From Thuidium tamariscinum (Eukaryota > Streptophyta > Bryopsida > Hypnales > Thuidiaceae), in NCBI GenBank assembly GCA_947034885.2, contig OX344754.2:11763501-11827500 (forward strand): 64,000 nucleotides of DNA. The letters are read 5' to 3'. Each line of letters starts with the position of its first letter. Position 1 is the stretch's first letter. Position numbers and translations under genes: made by a program. The notes beneath the pieces are model-generated. The model made no database searches and was not told the DNA's origin. It saw only the letters and a program-made list of their open reading frames with translations. Below are positions 35,297 to 48,054 of this stretch, one piece after another.

Positions 35297-35305
35297 AAAC
35301 CCTAA
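35297..35305. promoter_or_regulatory. Telobox AAACCCTAA at RAD17 5' end
   Basis: Perfect AAACCCTAA 67 bp upstream of the RAD17 ATG. Teloboxes are frequent near transcription starts of plant genes expressed in cycling cells, which would suit RAD17. Function here is inferred. Confidence 0.45.
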
Positions 35306-35521
35306 TTTTGATGCTCACCATTCACAGCGCCAAGAGGACTGCTCGTCGAATTTGCATGTCTCCAGGACAAAACCATGGCAAAATGTCCAGCAGCCATTCA
35401 CCACCGCAACCATCCACGATCGCATCAAACCTCTTCAGCACCTGAAACGAGTAATTCTTTGAAATGCTAAACCAAAAACCTGTAGCATAACAGCAATGCC
35501 GGGTCTCCAAAGCCAAATTCG

Positions 35522-35956
35522 ATGATAAACAATTCACCGCACCCACCCATGGAAATTGTATATCTGTCCAGAAACAAACCCGTGCCAAGATTTCCACCAC
35601 AACCTCACCAACCCTCTATAGCAACTAAAATAAGCAACTCCTGTTCTGCTAAATCGAAGAAAAACCCGTTCTCGTCATCGCGAACTCTCAAAGCGGGCCC
35701 CAAGGTAGCGAAATCTGTGACACGATCAGCTGAACGAGTCTTCTATGCATCTATCGCAGCCCTAAGAGACCTGAAGATCGTCACATTGAAAACTCAAGGT
35801 GTTTCCGGGAAGACGAAACATTTGCAGATAACCGGCGCAGCTGTTCTCAATTTAAACAAAGCACTCCGAGCTGAGGAACGCGTAGTGTGCACTGGTGATC
35901 TGGTCGAAACGAAGCTTGAGAGAGAAGCATTACCGGAAGAAGCAAGCTGTAGGTAG
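35522..35956 (+). CDS. Hypothetical protein, divergent from RAD17
   Basis: 144-codon ORF; a second in-frame ATG (MEIVYLS) lies nine codons in. The first 60 residues are Pro/Ser/Lys-rich and plastid- or mitochondrial-transit-like. The second half is compact: AERVFYASIAALRDLKIVTL, then HLQITGAAVLNLNKALRAEE. That pattern faintly recalls the Alba fold, but the match is too weak to name. The start is about 290 bp from the RAD17 start on the other strand, so the two may share a promoter region. No splice evidence. It may be a real small gene or a chance frame. Confidence 0.4.
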   Translation: MINNSPHPPMEIVYLSRNKPVPRFPPQPHQPSIATKISNSCSAKSKKNPFSSSRTLKAGPKVAKSVTRSAERVFYASIAALRDLKIVTLKTQGVSGKTKHLQITGAAVLNLNKALRAEERVVCTGDLVETKLEREALPEEASCR

Positions 35957-36177
35957 CTGAAGAAAACGAATCCTATGTTCTCTCCAACTGAACCTCGCGA
36001 ACTTTGTCCAAAGACTCACTAAATTTCTTCAACTGTTTGCGATGCATGGATCAGCCGGCACGCACTTGATGATTGGCAAAACCCATCGATTGCGGCAGGA
36101 TCGAGCACTTGGGAAAGGTGTGTGCGATCCATTGCTACTGACACAAACGGGCATGTTGCAGTACCAGACTTACAGGG

Positions 36178-36360
36178 AGAAATGGATGAATGCCGATGGA
36201 TACAGATGAATGTGGATGGATGCTGATGAACAAAGAATGGATGAATGTGATAAGCATCAAGACGAATGTAGGAAGCTGGAACTCAGTCGTTTCCAGCGTC
36301 AGTGTTCTCAGCTGATGTAATCCCTTGGATGAATGTGGATGACTGAGGATGAATGGTTTC
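36178..36360 (+). repeat. Degenerate GATGAATG minisatellite
   Basis: Repeated words GGATGAATG and GGATGGATG occur at 36181-36250 and again at 36325-36355. Non-coding, upstream of TYW1. Confidence 0.7.
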
Positions 36361-36780
36361 GATGTCGTACCTGATGACGAAATCGAATTTTTCATCCTTA
36401 TATCTGCAGACCTAATCAAAGTATCTTCTTCCACGAAACGCGCCGGTGACACACTTCTGGCACTGCCGAAATTTACCATTTTTGTGTACTTCGCAGAATC
36501 GCAGTGGAATGAAGGAGTTTCAGTTCTTTGAACAAGAATTTGACGATGTCATGATGTCGTGATGGAGTGTCTAAGTGCGCTTGTTGGATTTCAGCTCCGA
36601 CGACTTGAATTTGACGGTGCAGCGCCAGCGGTAGAGTGATCCGACTTTCCGGAGCTCTTTTGTAGTTTGGTTTCCTGTGTGGTGCGCTTCTGCTGCCATG
36701 CCGTCCAGAAATTTTCTCCTGAGAGGAACCTTTCAAGACAATGGTTTGAAGGTAGCTTCATTGGGACATCTGTTCATAAT

Positions 36781-37126
36781 TTTAGGGTTAATTCTAGGAT
36801 TTAGGGTTTGGAGTTACATTACTCAATTGCTGCGTTGAGTGGGATTGGAAGATGATTTCCAAGCATACTACTTACAGTTGTAGTTTGCGAGTATGAATTT
36901 CAGTTGAATTGGAGAAATCTAGTCTGTGCCGAGTTGGAACATCTCGATTTCTAGTTCAGTATTAAGGGGAGGGATCCCCAATCTTTTTCAATCTTTGTAT
37001 GTAAATTTGCAGCTTAAGAACTTAGTCTTTTTTAAGAGAATCGAAGAAAACGCATTGTAAGGCAATCAAAAGCTCAATTATAAGAAATGGAATAATACTG
37101 TTTTCGGTAACTCTGGAAAACCCTAA
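36781..37126 (+). promoter_or_regulatory. TYW1 upstream region with three teloboxes
   Basis: TTTAGGGTT near 36780, TTTAGGGTTT near 36802 and AAACCCTAA at 37118-37126. The last lies 18 bp before the start codon and runs into CTAATTGCAG, which could be a 5' UTR splice acceptor. Regulatory meaning is inferred from general plant promoter knowledge. Confidence 0.45.
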
Positions 37127-37144
37127 TTGCAGGACGTGGCAGCC

Positions 37145-40100
37145 ATGGCTATTAACAAGAACGGAGTGGAAACTCTCGACTCTGCAAACAAAGCCAGGGA
37201 AGCTCCGACTCTGGCGAAACAGAGGTCCGGGAATTTCATGGAAGATGAAGGTGGAATTTGGGGGATTGGAGTAGACGGTGCTAAGTGTGGCTGTAGCGAT
37301 GAATCTCAACGTAATTGCACTGACAATGCAAACGGTGATACGAATTGTGGTAGTGCTGGTGCTTGTGGGAAATTCGCAGAGCATGAAGCGCCTGCACTAG
37401 TGAAACAGAGGTCTGGGAATTTCGTAGAAGATGAAGGTGCACTTTGGAGAATTGGTACAGACGGTGCAAAGTGTACATGTAGTGATCCATCTCAGGGAGG
37501 GGAAGCGAGATCCGGCGATGGTGCTGGGTCTTGTGGTCAGAGTTGTGGAACATGCACCGACGGATCTAAAACTTGTTCTACGAATCATCACAGTGTAGCG
37601 AATCCTGCTGCTGTAATGTCCCCTCTTTCCTTGAGCGAGGACGGTGACAGGGGGAAGCTCTTCTTTGCGTCCGAGACTGGCACGACCAAGCGACTTGCGG
37701 AGCTACTTCTGCAGAAGCTCAAAGAGAACGGCCTGCCGTTCGATTTAGTTGATCCAGCTAGTTATGAACCTGAAGACCTTCCCAAAGAGAAGCTTGTCAT
37801 TGTAGTCGCTTCAACGTGGGAAGATGGAAAAGCTCCGAAGAATGCTGCATTTCTCGCTCAATGGCTTGAAGAGAGTTCCGAAGATTTCAGGGTCGGCTCA
37901 GGCATTCTCCGGGAGTGCAGGTCAGACATTACTGCCTGTCCCATCCGTGAAGCCAAAATTATTTATATTGCCCCTATCTCTAGGGAGAGAGACTAAGGGA
38001 ATTTTGATGGTTCAATGAATGAAGTATTGGCAAGTTACGGTCTAGTTTGGCTCTCGAATGTTTTGATAATAAATTGTGATTTGCCTTGCAAGTATTGTTA
38101 CAGATTTTATATGGAAAGAGACACGAAAATGCTTCCTTTCTGTTTTGGGGTAGAGACATCTGCGATTATCTGCTTGTTCAATTGCTAACAACATATCTGT
38201 GTTGCAGATTTGGGGTGTTCGGGGTAGGAAGTCAAGCGTACGGTTCCAATTTCAATGCAGTCGCTAGAGCCTTCGACGCCCACCTTGCATCGCTCGGTGG
38301 TCTCCGGATGGTGGTGCGGGGTGAGGGCGATGTGGATGAAGATACAGTTGATCAAGAGTTTGAGTTATGGACCAAGGTGTTGCTTGAGAAATTGGAAGGT
38401 GCTCGTCTTCGACCTCCCTCTGCTGAATTAGTGGAAGCTAACCAAGCGGACGAGGCCGAGAAAATGAATGGTTACGAGAGTGCTACTCTTGAAGAAAGTG
38501 ACAGCGACGATGAGAATGAGACATTTCTGGATGCCGACGATGGCAATTTTGTAGATGGCATGGTTGACCTCGAAGATATGGGTGGCCAACGTAAGTTGTC
38601 TGAGCCCATTGAAGGAGGCCAGAAGCGAGGTGTTGTTAGGAGACAGCCTCTTAAGAAACAAGCGCAGGCTGCACCGTTGGTTAAGGTGTCCAAGGATGGA
38701 CCGAAAGAGATGGTGACACCTGTACTCCGAGCCAGTCTCGAGAAGCAGGTGCTTAACCTCTTCATTCTTTTAAGCATTATCTTTTGAGTTTAGTATTCCT
38801 TTCCTTCTGATATGCTGGTTTCTGGAATAAACCATCGACCAATTTTCAATTTTTCATATGAAGTATGGTCTTGCTGAACTTTTGGAGTCTTCTGTTGGCC
38901 GCTGTGATTTTTTGACTTATTTGCGCATTGGGTGGGTAAACTAGGGTTATAAAATCCTCGGTTCACATAGTGGAGTGAAGCTATGCCGATGGACTAAGTC
39001 TCAACTCCGGGGGCGTGGCGGTTGCTATAAGCATTCGTTTTATGGCATTGAGAGCCACCGGTAAGCTTTATTTTGGGACAATTAACCTCTGCGACTTATG
39101 ACGTCAAAAGCTTCCATCGTCCTTTTGTTATTCTGGCGCGGTCATCACTTGGTTGCGAGATGATCAGAGCTTTCTTCTCAAGCTTTGGAATTCTTTGAAG
39201 TTTGTGTGTTACGAACAAATTGCAGAACCCTTAGTGAGTATGCATTTCTTAACACGTTGTGTGTTTGCTGGGTGCAGGTGTATGGAAACAACACCTAGTC
39301 TAGCATGTGCGAATAAGTGCGTGTTTTGTTGGAGACATCACACAAACCCTGTTGGTAAATCATGGAGGTGGCAGATGGATGACCCGATTGATATTGTCAA
39401 TGGTGCTTTGGAGCAACATACGAAAATGATCAAGCAGATGAAGGGAGTACCTGGTAATGCAGTTGCCTTGATTTCTTAATATATGTCATGGGCTGCTGCT
39501 GGGATTTGTGGTTATAACGTGCAGATGGTATAATTTAAAAATTATAATCAGGACGGACAAGTTTTGGTCCTTGTTGGAGTAACATGCCAATTCAAACACT
39601 CTTATGTATATGCTGATTGTCATTACTGTAGGAGTGAAGCCTGAGCGCTTAGCTGAAGGGATGGACCCAAGGCATTGTGCACTGTCACTTGTGGGCGAGC
39701 CGATTATGTACCCTGAAATTAACACGTTAGTGAAGGAGCTGCACAATCGGCGAATATCAACGTTCCTGGTTACTAATGCACAATTTCCAGAACGCATCAC
39801 GAATCTTGAACCCATTACGCAGGTGAAGTATCTGTTTCTGTGTTCATTTGTAAGAATTCTTCAAAACCATGGAAGCTATTGAACAAGCGTCTAATTGCAC
39901 TTGTATTGACCCCAAGCTATATAAGGTTCAGTGTAATTCTCTTCTCTATGTTGACTTACCACTGTTTCTATGACCATGTGGAATAATTCGAGTGGACTAA
40001 ATAATTAAATTCTTGAGGACGTTGGCTCGATGTGCTAATATTGCTTCTTGACTCTTTGTTCGCATTGGAACTTTCTATATTTTTGTACAATTCCCTGGAG

Positions 40101-41430
40101 AGCGATGCCTTTTAGCCCCTCCTCTTGGGATAGAGGCGATGCCGGCCTCTCCTTTCATGAACCTGGAGAAAGAAAATGCTCTTCCTCTATTGCCTGCGTT
40201 GTCTTACGTCAGGAATTGAATTTGTGCAGCTCTATGTGAGCGTCGATGCAGCCACCAAGGAGAAACTCAAAGCCATTGACAGGCCCCTCTTTTCTGACTT
40301 TTGGGAGAGATTCATCGTAAGTTTGATGATTCGTTGATGTATGTATGTGTGAAGATAGTGTATTGTTTACCTGGTCTTACTGTTTTCTTACTTTCGTATT
40401 TGCTTCTACTCTTGGCAGTATTCTCTTCTGCTAATTTGAAAATACACAGGCATTAGGTAGCCACTCATACGCAGTTTTTTCTGATGTGTTGATGTGTATT
40501 CTGTGTCATGTGGTTAGGATTCATTGAGAGCTTTGAAGGATAAGGGGCAGCGGACAGTGTATCGATTGACTCTTGTGAAAGGATGGAACACTGAGGAAGT
40601 GAAGGCGTATGCCGAGCTGCTGGATTTGGGACAACCCGACTTCATTGAGATAAAGGGTGTTACGTATTGTGGATCGTACGTCTTTCTAGCTTGCCCAGCT
40701 CTTAAAGTTATTGAGCCTCAGGAAATGTCTCAAATTACTTCTTCTGATTTATGCCTTTCCATTGCACCTTACCAATTCTGTTTAATGTGAATTAGAGCTC
40801 TCTAAAATTCTTCTAGACTTTCTATCTGATGTGTCTTTTTATGTCTTCCAGGACTGCAACTTCCTCGTTGACTATGGAGAACGTTCCATGGCATGAAGAC
40901 GTGAAAGCTTTTGCAGAGGCCATTGCGGCTGAAAGAGGAGGCACTGAGTATGAATTAGCTTGTGAACACTCACATTCATGTTGTGTCCTGCTTGCGAAAT
41001 CTTCTAAATTCAAAGTGAATGGGAAGTGGCATACCTGGATCGACTATGAAAAGTTCCAGGATTTGGTGAGCATTCGATTGCCTCGAGGAAGTGACGATTT
41101 CTGTTTTACTTGTTCCGTCATATTGTACAAGGAGAGATCAGATCTGTTTGCGTTGTACTTATTCTGGTGAAGCTTTACATGAAGGTTCTTCTTATTGTTC
41201 TGAGACATGATGACTTTGTAAACGCCATCTCGTGTAATTTGGTATGCTGATGACCTGGTGCTTCTGATTCACAGATCGCATCTGGTAAACCTTTTGGTAG
41301 CGAAGATTACATGGCTTTGACCCCTAGCTGGTCAGTATATGGGGCGACTGAGGGAGGTTTCGACCCTCATGAAACTCGAGTTAAGAAAGAGAGAAGACAT
41401 GGCTCCGCAGATCCTGGAGGATGCACATAA
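37145..41430 (+). CDS. TYW1: TYW1, tRNA 4-demethylwyosine synthase
   Basis: Radical-SAM enzyme that condenses pyruvate onto N1-methylguanosine-37 of tRNA-Phe in wybutosine synthesis. Nine exons fit by splice sites and phase: 37145-37920, 38208-38748, 38945-39060, 39278-39453, 39632-39822, 40230-40316, 40518-40675, 40852-41065, 41275-41430. Together they give 804 aa. Residues 171-330 are the FMN-binding flavodoxin domain (KLFFASETGTTKRLAE; FGVFGVGSQAYG). A long acidic linker (ESDSDDENE) follows, then KEMVTPVLRASLEKQGYKIL and GSHSGVKLCRWTKSQLRGRG. The radical-SAM cluster is CANKCVFCW, then SLVGEPIMYPE, VSVDAATKE, GVTYCGSTATS and YELACEHSHSCC. The N-terminal 160 residues are unusual: two Cys-rich direct repeats (see findings). 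This makes the protein longer than the roughly 650 aa of Arabidopsis TYW1. No frame breaks. Confidence 0.95.
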
Positions 41431-42889
41431 AAGTTTCGGTTTTGTAATTGGAAATGCGCTCCCCTGACTGAAAATTCTCATACAAGGTTATGTTCCCGAG
41501 GATGTTTGCATATAGTTACTCCAGAGTGGTTGAGGTGCAAATTGTGTTCTTGGCCCTTCAAATTCTACGGGTTTAGAGCAATCTCCCTACCTGCCTTGTT
41601 CGCCCACAAATTCGTGTTTTCGAGAACTTCGCTGGTTAGCGGAACATGCCTCCCAAATAGTCTGCAAAATGACCTGAGATGGAGGGCATTTTTGGTATGC
41701 ACCAGTCGGAGTGCCCTTACCTATCGCGAGAGTGTAATGCATCTTCGACCTGGTGCAAAATTCATTTTTCTTTCCACTACCTGTGAATCTCTGCTGGCTC
41801 AGTTTGAATTTTGCGATGTCTGATGGTTCCAAGTGGTTCCGAATGGGCAGAACCTTCGCTGAAAGACATCCAGAGTCACACTCGAGAGCAGGAGCAAACG
41901 CTTGTCTTGCATTCCGGTAAGTGTCGCTGCTCAATCATCTGATTCAGTGCCTTGATGAGTCTTAGAAATCTACCTGACCTTGTTTTCCTCTATTGACTTG
42001 CCTGTCCTCTTTTGACTCGGAATGTGAGGACTCAGGGCTGATGTCGACCATGATTGATCGGTTTCCTTTTCTAAAAGAATAACGGTAGTTGTTGAGATGC
42101 TATCAACTGACTCAGCATGTGATTCTTCTAAATAAATTAGCGGAAACAAGTACTGTACTGTACAAGAGTTTTGTCCGGCCTTGTCTGTGTGTATTCAAGT
42201 ACAGCATGACATTGTCGACACTCAAGTGGCAGCCAACAATGGACCAGCATGATTGATGACGAGAAGCTGTATCATTCAAGCCTCACATGCAACTCCCTTT
42301 CCGACTTTCTTTAGCTCGGTTTTGTGATTGCCCCCAAAAGACGAAGCATTTGGGCAAAGACTAAAATTCTCAATTATATGTGACCTGCAGAGCTTCAACT
42401 TAATTCCTACAGGGTAGAAAGGTTGGAAAGTAGAATCTTTGCCAGCCAGTTGTACGATTAAATATTGGAAAAAAATATTTTGGATTTTTGTGACTATAAT
42501 CTTTTGAAGGAATTTGGGTAATCATAGAGGATGTGCTGAAGGTGCAAACTTCAAATTCTAGTCAATCCTGTGCTAATAGACCGGAAGCACTGTTAAGTCT
42601 GTCCTTACGGAATCTAATGATCAAATTTGAGAAGTCTTCAATTTTTTAAGTCATACAATGTCTTAATATTCTTTGGGATCATTTGCTCGGTCAACAATTG
42701 AGCACCGGTACACTAATAATGATATTTGCTGTTACCTGCATGCTAATTGATTTTAAAATGTGCTACAAGTCTTTACTTTTCATGCAGTTGATTGGCAGGC
42801 ATTGACTACGCTAGTCTACAACAGACTCTCAGGTAGTTCCATTGCACTTGAAAACACCCGGGAAAACACCGAGCACCATTGAAGTAAGG
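41431..42889. other. 3' region of TYW1 and intergenic DNA
   Basis: GC drops beyond about 42400. An ORF at 41506-41823 has no recognisable domain and probably lies in the 3' UTR or flank. No further gene supported. Confidence 0.45.
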
Positions 42890-43800
42890 TTGAGGCACCC
42901 ATTGCCAATCATGCCCAATACCTAACCTATATGGGTGTAGTATTTACAATCAAGGCTAGAGCAAATTTCTAGCCAAAGTTTGGAATGCATTTGTTGGGTC
43001 CTTCTTGAGGTTGAGACTAATAAGGTTATAATAAGGTAGAGGTATCTATAGTCAATTACTTCAACAATTTTTAGGTAGATTGCAAGTAGTATGAGGCAAG
43101 TAAGAAGATAGGAAATATCTATAGGACCAAGTAAGAAGATAGGAAATATGAAGACTACAAATTTATTAGAATTTTATTCCCAAAATTGAAAATATTGTGA
43201 TTTTTGGAAGCCAAAAGGTTGTCCGGACTAATAGTGAATGTCTAGACTCTTCCAATTCCAATCATAGACTCACTAAGTAATTTCCCGCTTACTACTTTCT
43301 ACATTTTTGTTCACTACTTTAGAACATGTGTCTTGATCTTAGTGGGCCAAACCTTGAAATGAAGGAAAAAAATACATTTCAAGCTTTGGTTGGAAATATG
43401 TTCTAGCCTTGGTTGAAAATAGTTGCACTCTACAGGTTGGATATGGGTCCCTAGCCAACAATGGGAATTTCTACTTTATATGTCCTAGATTAGTGAGTGA
43501 GAAGTAGGAAACAGTGAGTGGGAATGTAATTCTTGAATGACCAAAATTGAAAGACTTTAAACATTGGCTATTGGTTAAGTATACTTTTGGTTCCCAAAAT
43601 TCACACTAGTTTCAATTTTGTAAATAAATTTTGAATTTTTTTGCAATTCTCTATATTTCACATCTTTATATACATGAAAAAATTCCACCTCATATTGTGT
43701 ACAAGTTGTTCAAAAATTGCTTAAATAATTTGTTATTGGTGCTTCAATCTTAATTGCACTCAAATTCAACAAATTAGAAAGAAGCATATAAGTAAATCAA
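42890..43800. repeat. Inverted-repeat element related to 28360-29400
   Basis: The two halves are imperfect inverted copies. Left CCAAAATTGAAAATATTGTG, AAGCCAAAAGG and CCCGCTTACTACTTTCTAC pair with right-complement CAAAATTGAAACTAGTGTG, AACCAAAAG and CCCACTCACTGTTTCCTAC. AGCCAAAGTTTGGAATGCAT on the left pairs with AACCAAGGCTAGAACATAT on the right. Foldback-like, about 0.9 kb; borders approximate. Confidence 0.55.
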
Positions 43801-43984
43801 CAATTCAAGAGAAAATGACCAAAATTGCCTCTAGCTACTATAAAATAAATCCACATACTTTATTGCAAGAAAGGTGCAACCATAAGACCCTATCCTTGGT
43901 AAACAACATTATTAGTTTATAAATAATACATAGCGGAAAAATCAAACAAAGAAAACATTGAATCAATGATATGCAAGCAAAAAA

Positions 43985-44040
43985 AAATTTTTAATAATAA
44001 TGATGATGATGATAATAATAATAAATAAATAAATAAAACA
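43985..44040. repeat. (AAT/GAT)n trinucleotide and (AAAT)n microsatellite
   Basis: AATAATAATGATGATGATGATAATAATAATAAATAAATAAATAAA-type tract. Confidence 0.9.
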
Positions 44041-45990
44041 AAACATAAAAATATAAATAAAACCACCCTATTTGACTTATCACCTTTCTTTTAACTAAGT
44101 TTCAATTGTAACATGTCTTTTGGGTGGATAGTGAGAAGGGGTTCCTATCTACCCCAAAGAGTGATTTTATTTTTTTTATTAAAGCCCCCCATACATTAGT
44201 GAGCTCAAAAAATAATTTGAAATAAATTAATTTGGAATCAATTCCCTCATCCCACCCTATTTTGTACTCCGTAGTAATTTTTAGGTGGGATAGAGTTTGG
44301 CATTTGATATAGAATATATGCCAAAGTATATATTTGTATCCATATAGTATCTTCTATCTGTGGTTGTATCTATATTTGAAATTTGTATTCGTATTGTATC
44401 CCATATCCATATCTATTTCCTAAGGGTTTTTTTAAGATTAACAACATTGGAGGGGGGGGGGATTATTTTCAATAGAAATCAACAGCTCTCAATTATTGGA
44501 AGGTCGGGTGTATAGGAGGGGGGACAAGGGGAGACATCTTTTCAAATGATAGTTTTGTATAGTGTACATGTAGTTGTAGATAGAATTTGGAAACTTAAAT
44601 TCAAAAACCATAGCCAATGAAGAATGGATGCCTATGGCTTTGTCCAAAGGACCAAGGCTATAAAGTCTTCAAGATCAATTGAAGGATAAAGGCTAAGAAG
44701 ACTAGCAACAATGTCTATAAAACTTTGTTAATTTTATGACATCATTTGTTCATATAAGATAGTTTAATTCCTTATCATATTATTATATTTGATTTGAATG
44801 ATAAATAGATTTTTATACCTCTTGTGAATAGTTTGAACAATTGTATGGTTTCTTGCCTTCAAAAAAATTTCAAGTTTAAATATTGATTGCTTAACAAAAT
44901 TGAATACATTTTATAATCATTTTTATTGAAAAAGTCAAATGTTATTCATGTGAGAATATAGATAAAATTGCATACATTAGAATTATAATTCACAATATAT
45001 TAAGACAATTTAAAAACTAATTGTTGTTTATAAATATATCGAATTTGATTCAAAGGTCCCCCATTCATCCAACTGTTTAGTTTGGGAACATATTAGAAAA
45101 TATTACAATGCTCGTTTCTTCAATCCATCCCTACAATAGCAATTTTTTACAAGTTTTGAGACAACAATCAAAATATGTTGTCATCCAAATTGTAAATGAA
45201 AAATACATTAACTTAAATACATTCATGCTCAAAAAATTTATTGAAAAATTAGATTATATTTTCATCAAGATTGCTATAATAAAACAAATTGAAAACTTAG
45301 AATAGTATTGATTTCATCAACATTGTCTACAATATTGAACAAGTAACATGTGATGTTTAAAACTGTATTTCAAATATTATCATCCAGGCAAGTTAAAATA
45401 TTTTTTTGCAAAAATACAAAATTTACAAGAGTATTTGTTTAATAGAATTAAATCCTTAAGGATTATAACAAAAAAAAAATTATTTTTTATATTTTACTAA
45501 ATGAAATATTATTTTCAAAGTAAAACTTCAAATATTTCCCTTTTTCCAATAAGTCCATCTAAAATCTCTGAATAATTATTATCTTATTGAAAATAAGTAA
45601 ACTATCTAAACATAAATTTACATTCATTTTCATTATTTAGACAATTTTAGGTGTATTTACTAGTGTATTTATCCTAAGAGTTTCCATATCAATACATCTA
45701 GCATCCTAGTTTGAAGAAAAATACTGAGTCCTCCCAACCATTATTATCAATACAAATGCTCCAAAGAAATTATCTTTGATCTTAACACCAAAAACATTTT
45801 TGTAACCAAAGTATTTTTTTGTATCTTTTTGGCCAAGTTCCTATAGGTACAATTTTTAGATTAATTAAATAATTGAGGAATTTTTGTTTTCAATGCTATG
45901 AAAGAATCCCTAAGAAAAAAAATTGATATAACATTATGATTGTGAATATACTAAAGAAAAAAGCTCCAAAAATTGGCAATGATGAAAAAA
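44041..45990. other. AT-rich intergenic DNA
   Basis: Very AT-rich; no gene. The complement of 44330-44520 resembles 15890-16100 (poly-C tract plus GGATAC words). Confidence 0.4.
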
Positions 45991-45999
45991 CATACTAAG

Positions 46000-46205
46000 T
46001 AGGTGCAAGATTCTATATAAAAGTGTCTATTTTATTGAAACATTTTATAACTATACGATACTTATGTTATAGATGTTTATATATATTTTAGGTGCTTAGG
46101 TCATATGCACCTTCAATAATTATAGGATATTTATTTTTACATTTTCTCAAGTCTCATATGTTTACATTTCCATGCTCACAAGCTAGTAATGTTGTTTTTG
46201 TTTTT
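46000..46205. mobile_element. Degenerate MULE-like MITE copy
   Basis: GATACTTATGTTATAGATG, CACCTTCAATAATTATAGGATATTTA and CATGCTCACAAGCTAGTAATG follow the order of the copies at 26444 and 51638. The right end is clear; the left terminus is eroded and no target duplication was found. Confidence 0.55.
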
Positions 46206-47092
46206 AAGGGGGAACCTACTAAACATTTCATTGATATACTTTCAACAAATCTTGCTTTGCAACCTTCTTAATCCCAAACAACATAAATACTTTTGCCTTT
46301 ATTGTTTAGAAAAGAAATCTTCAACCCTAAACCACACCATTCTATTTCATCTTATTAGCTTGGATGTAAAATTAATGTCAATTATAAAATTTAGGAGAAG
46401 TTGTTTAATGTAGTAGTACTATACAAGGTCATTTTTGGGAGAGATGCCAAGGAATTTCCACATCAGATTTTAACAAGTTCATATCCCCATGCACTAGTCA
46501 TTAGATGCCATGTGGCACTTTTTGACACAAAAACTACTTAGTTTATATTAAATCTAACCTTCACATATAAAATGAGGCTCAAAAAGTATTCAAGCTTGAA
46601 GAAGCATTTATATAGGTGTGTCTAAACTCGTGCTTGAAATAGTACAGGAAGGCATGGAAATGAACCAGATTTTTAAAACTGAAAATTGACTATGGTCTCT
46701 ATAGGCTTTTACGATTCCATGCATCTATATTGTTGTAGGTTTGACATCACTTAAATGCACTCTTTTAGTGTGTGTTCTCATTCATTCCGGTATAGCCTAT
46801 GAACTCTACTAGCAACCTATACGGTTTCAACTTTCATAAATCACAGTTAATTCATTTCAACCAATTTTTTATTTATTTAAATGAACACTACAATGTTCAA
46901 TATTTCTCTCACTAGAAATAAATAAGAAAAAAATAACTAGATCAATTAATTTCCCTACACAAGCCAAAATTCCCTAAGATGGGTGATTAGTAAGCCCTCT
47001 TCCTTAGAATATTTCAACCTCATCTACTTTAATTATTTTACAAGTAGTTGATCCGTTTTGCTGATACCCACACTAATAGGACAAATCAGTGT

Positions 47093-47646
47093 AGCCCCCC
47101 CCCAACCTCCAAGAATATTTGGTGACGTCACCCCTTCCATTTTGTGACGTGGCATCGTCTGGGTCGACGAGACTGATGAGGTGGGGTACCCATATGCTTC
47201 TATAAAAAAATGAAAAATGAAAAAATGCCCTCCCCCTTTTAAAAATGCTGACCCTTTTTTTATATTTTTTTAATTATTAATTTAATTTTTTTAGTTTAAA
47301 ATTTTTTTTTTTCCCTGCTCACTCAGGGAATAATGGAATGTCAAGTCGTGTGCGGAAGGTCGTGCACACAGAGCTGAAGCCCCAGAGAATGGAATTCCAT
47401 ACGAATGAACTGCCCAATTAATGAAGCTTCAGTTTAGTTGTACACGCTATCTTTTTTTAAAACACTTGGATGCATGGGAGAGCGCCACGTGGAATTGGGA
47501 GGACAGCTCACAGGACAGGAAAAGGCTCCCCTTCCTAAGCAGACAATTGGAACAAGGCACCCTACCTTTCAAACAAAAGCGACTGGCTGGCAAACATTGA
47601 TAGGGTAGGTCTCCGCGTTCGAATGTCTGGCAAGGGGGGGGTAACT
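47093..47646. other. GC-richer unique segment bounded by poly-C and poly-G
   Basis: Begins GTAGCCCCCCCCC and ends GGGGGGGGTAAC. It includes GTGACGTGGC-like and ACGTCA words and no ORF. The bounding tracts could be terminal repeats of an element, but the match beyond them is poor. Confidence 0.35.
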
Positions 47647-47727
47647 TAGTTTATTCCAATTCAAAACAAGGGGGAGTATGGTTTATTGTTTTTGGTACTT
47701 TCATGGGGTTGCTTTGGAGGGAAGATA

Positions 47728-48054
47728 AGGTAAGAGGTCCTATAATGGACCATCTAAGGGCTGAAACAGAATTTCAGGGAGGTAAAACTTCTAGAAATAT
47801 TTTTCAGTAAATTTTAGTTGAAAGACAAGTAGAATTGACATTTAATCCAAGTTGTTTCATATTTTTCTGAGCTTTGTGGAATTAGTTATCAAATTTTGAA
47901 GTTGAAAAAGCATAGGGCTCTAAAATGGTGCCCTAGCTAAAATGTACACTGTCAGTACACTGCTCAAGGCTATGAAAAAACAACATGTACAAGTATTGTA
48001 CATTTGAGGTAGGGCACCATTTTAGAATCCACTCCATTTAAGAGCCTTCTACTT
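47728..48054 (+). mobile_element. MITE, AAGGTAGGAGGTCC family (copy C)
   Basis: TA on both sides; left end AGGTAAGAGGTCCTATAATGG; right complement AAGTAGAAGGCTCTTAAATGG. The inner inverted repeat TCTAAAATGGTGCCCTAGC / AGGTAGGGCACCATTTTAGA is preserved. The body is in opposite orientation to copy A. Confidence 0.8.

Noticed and set aside
36135..36736. Minus-strand ORFs upstream of TYW1
   Set aside because: One is produced by the GATGAATG repeat; the other lacks any domain or splice context.
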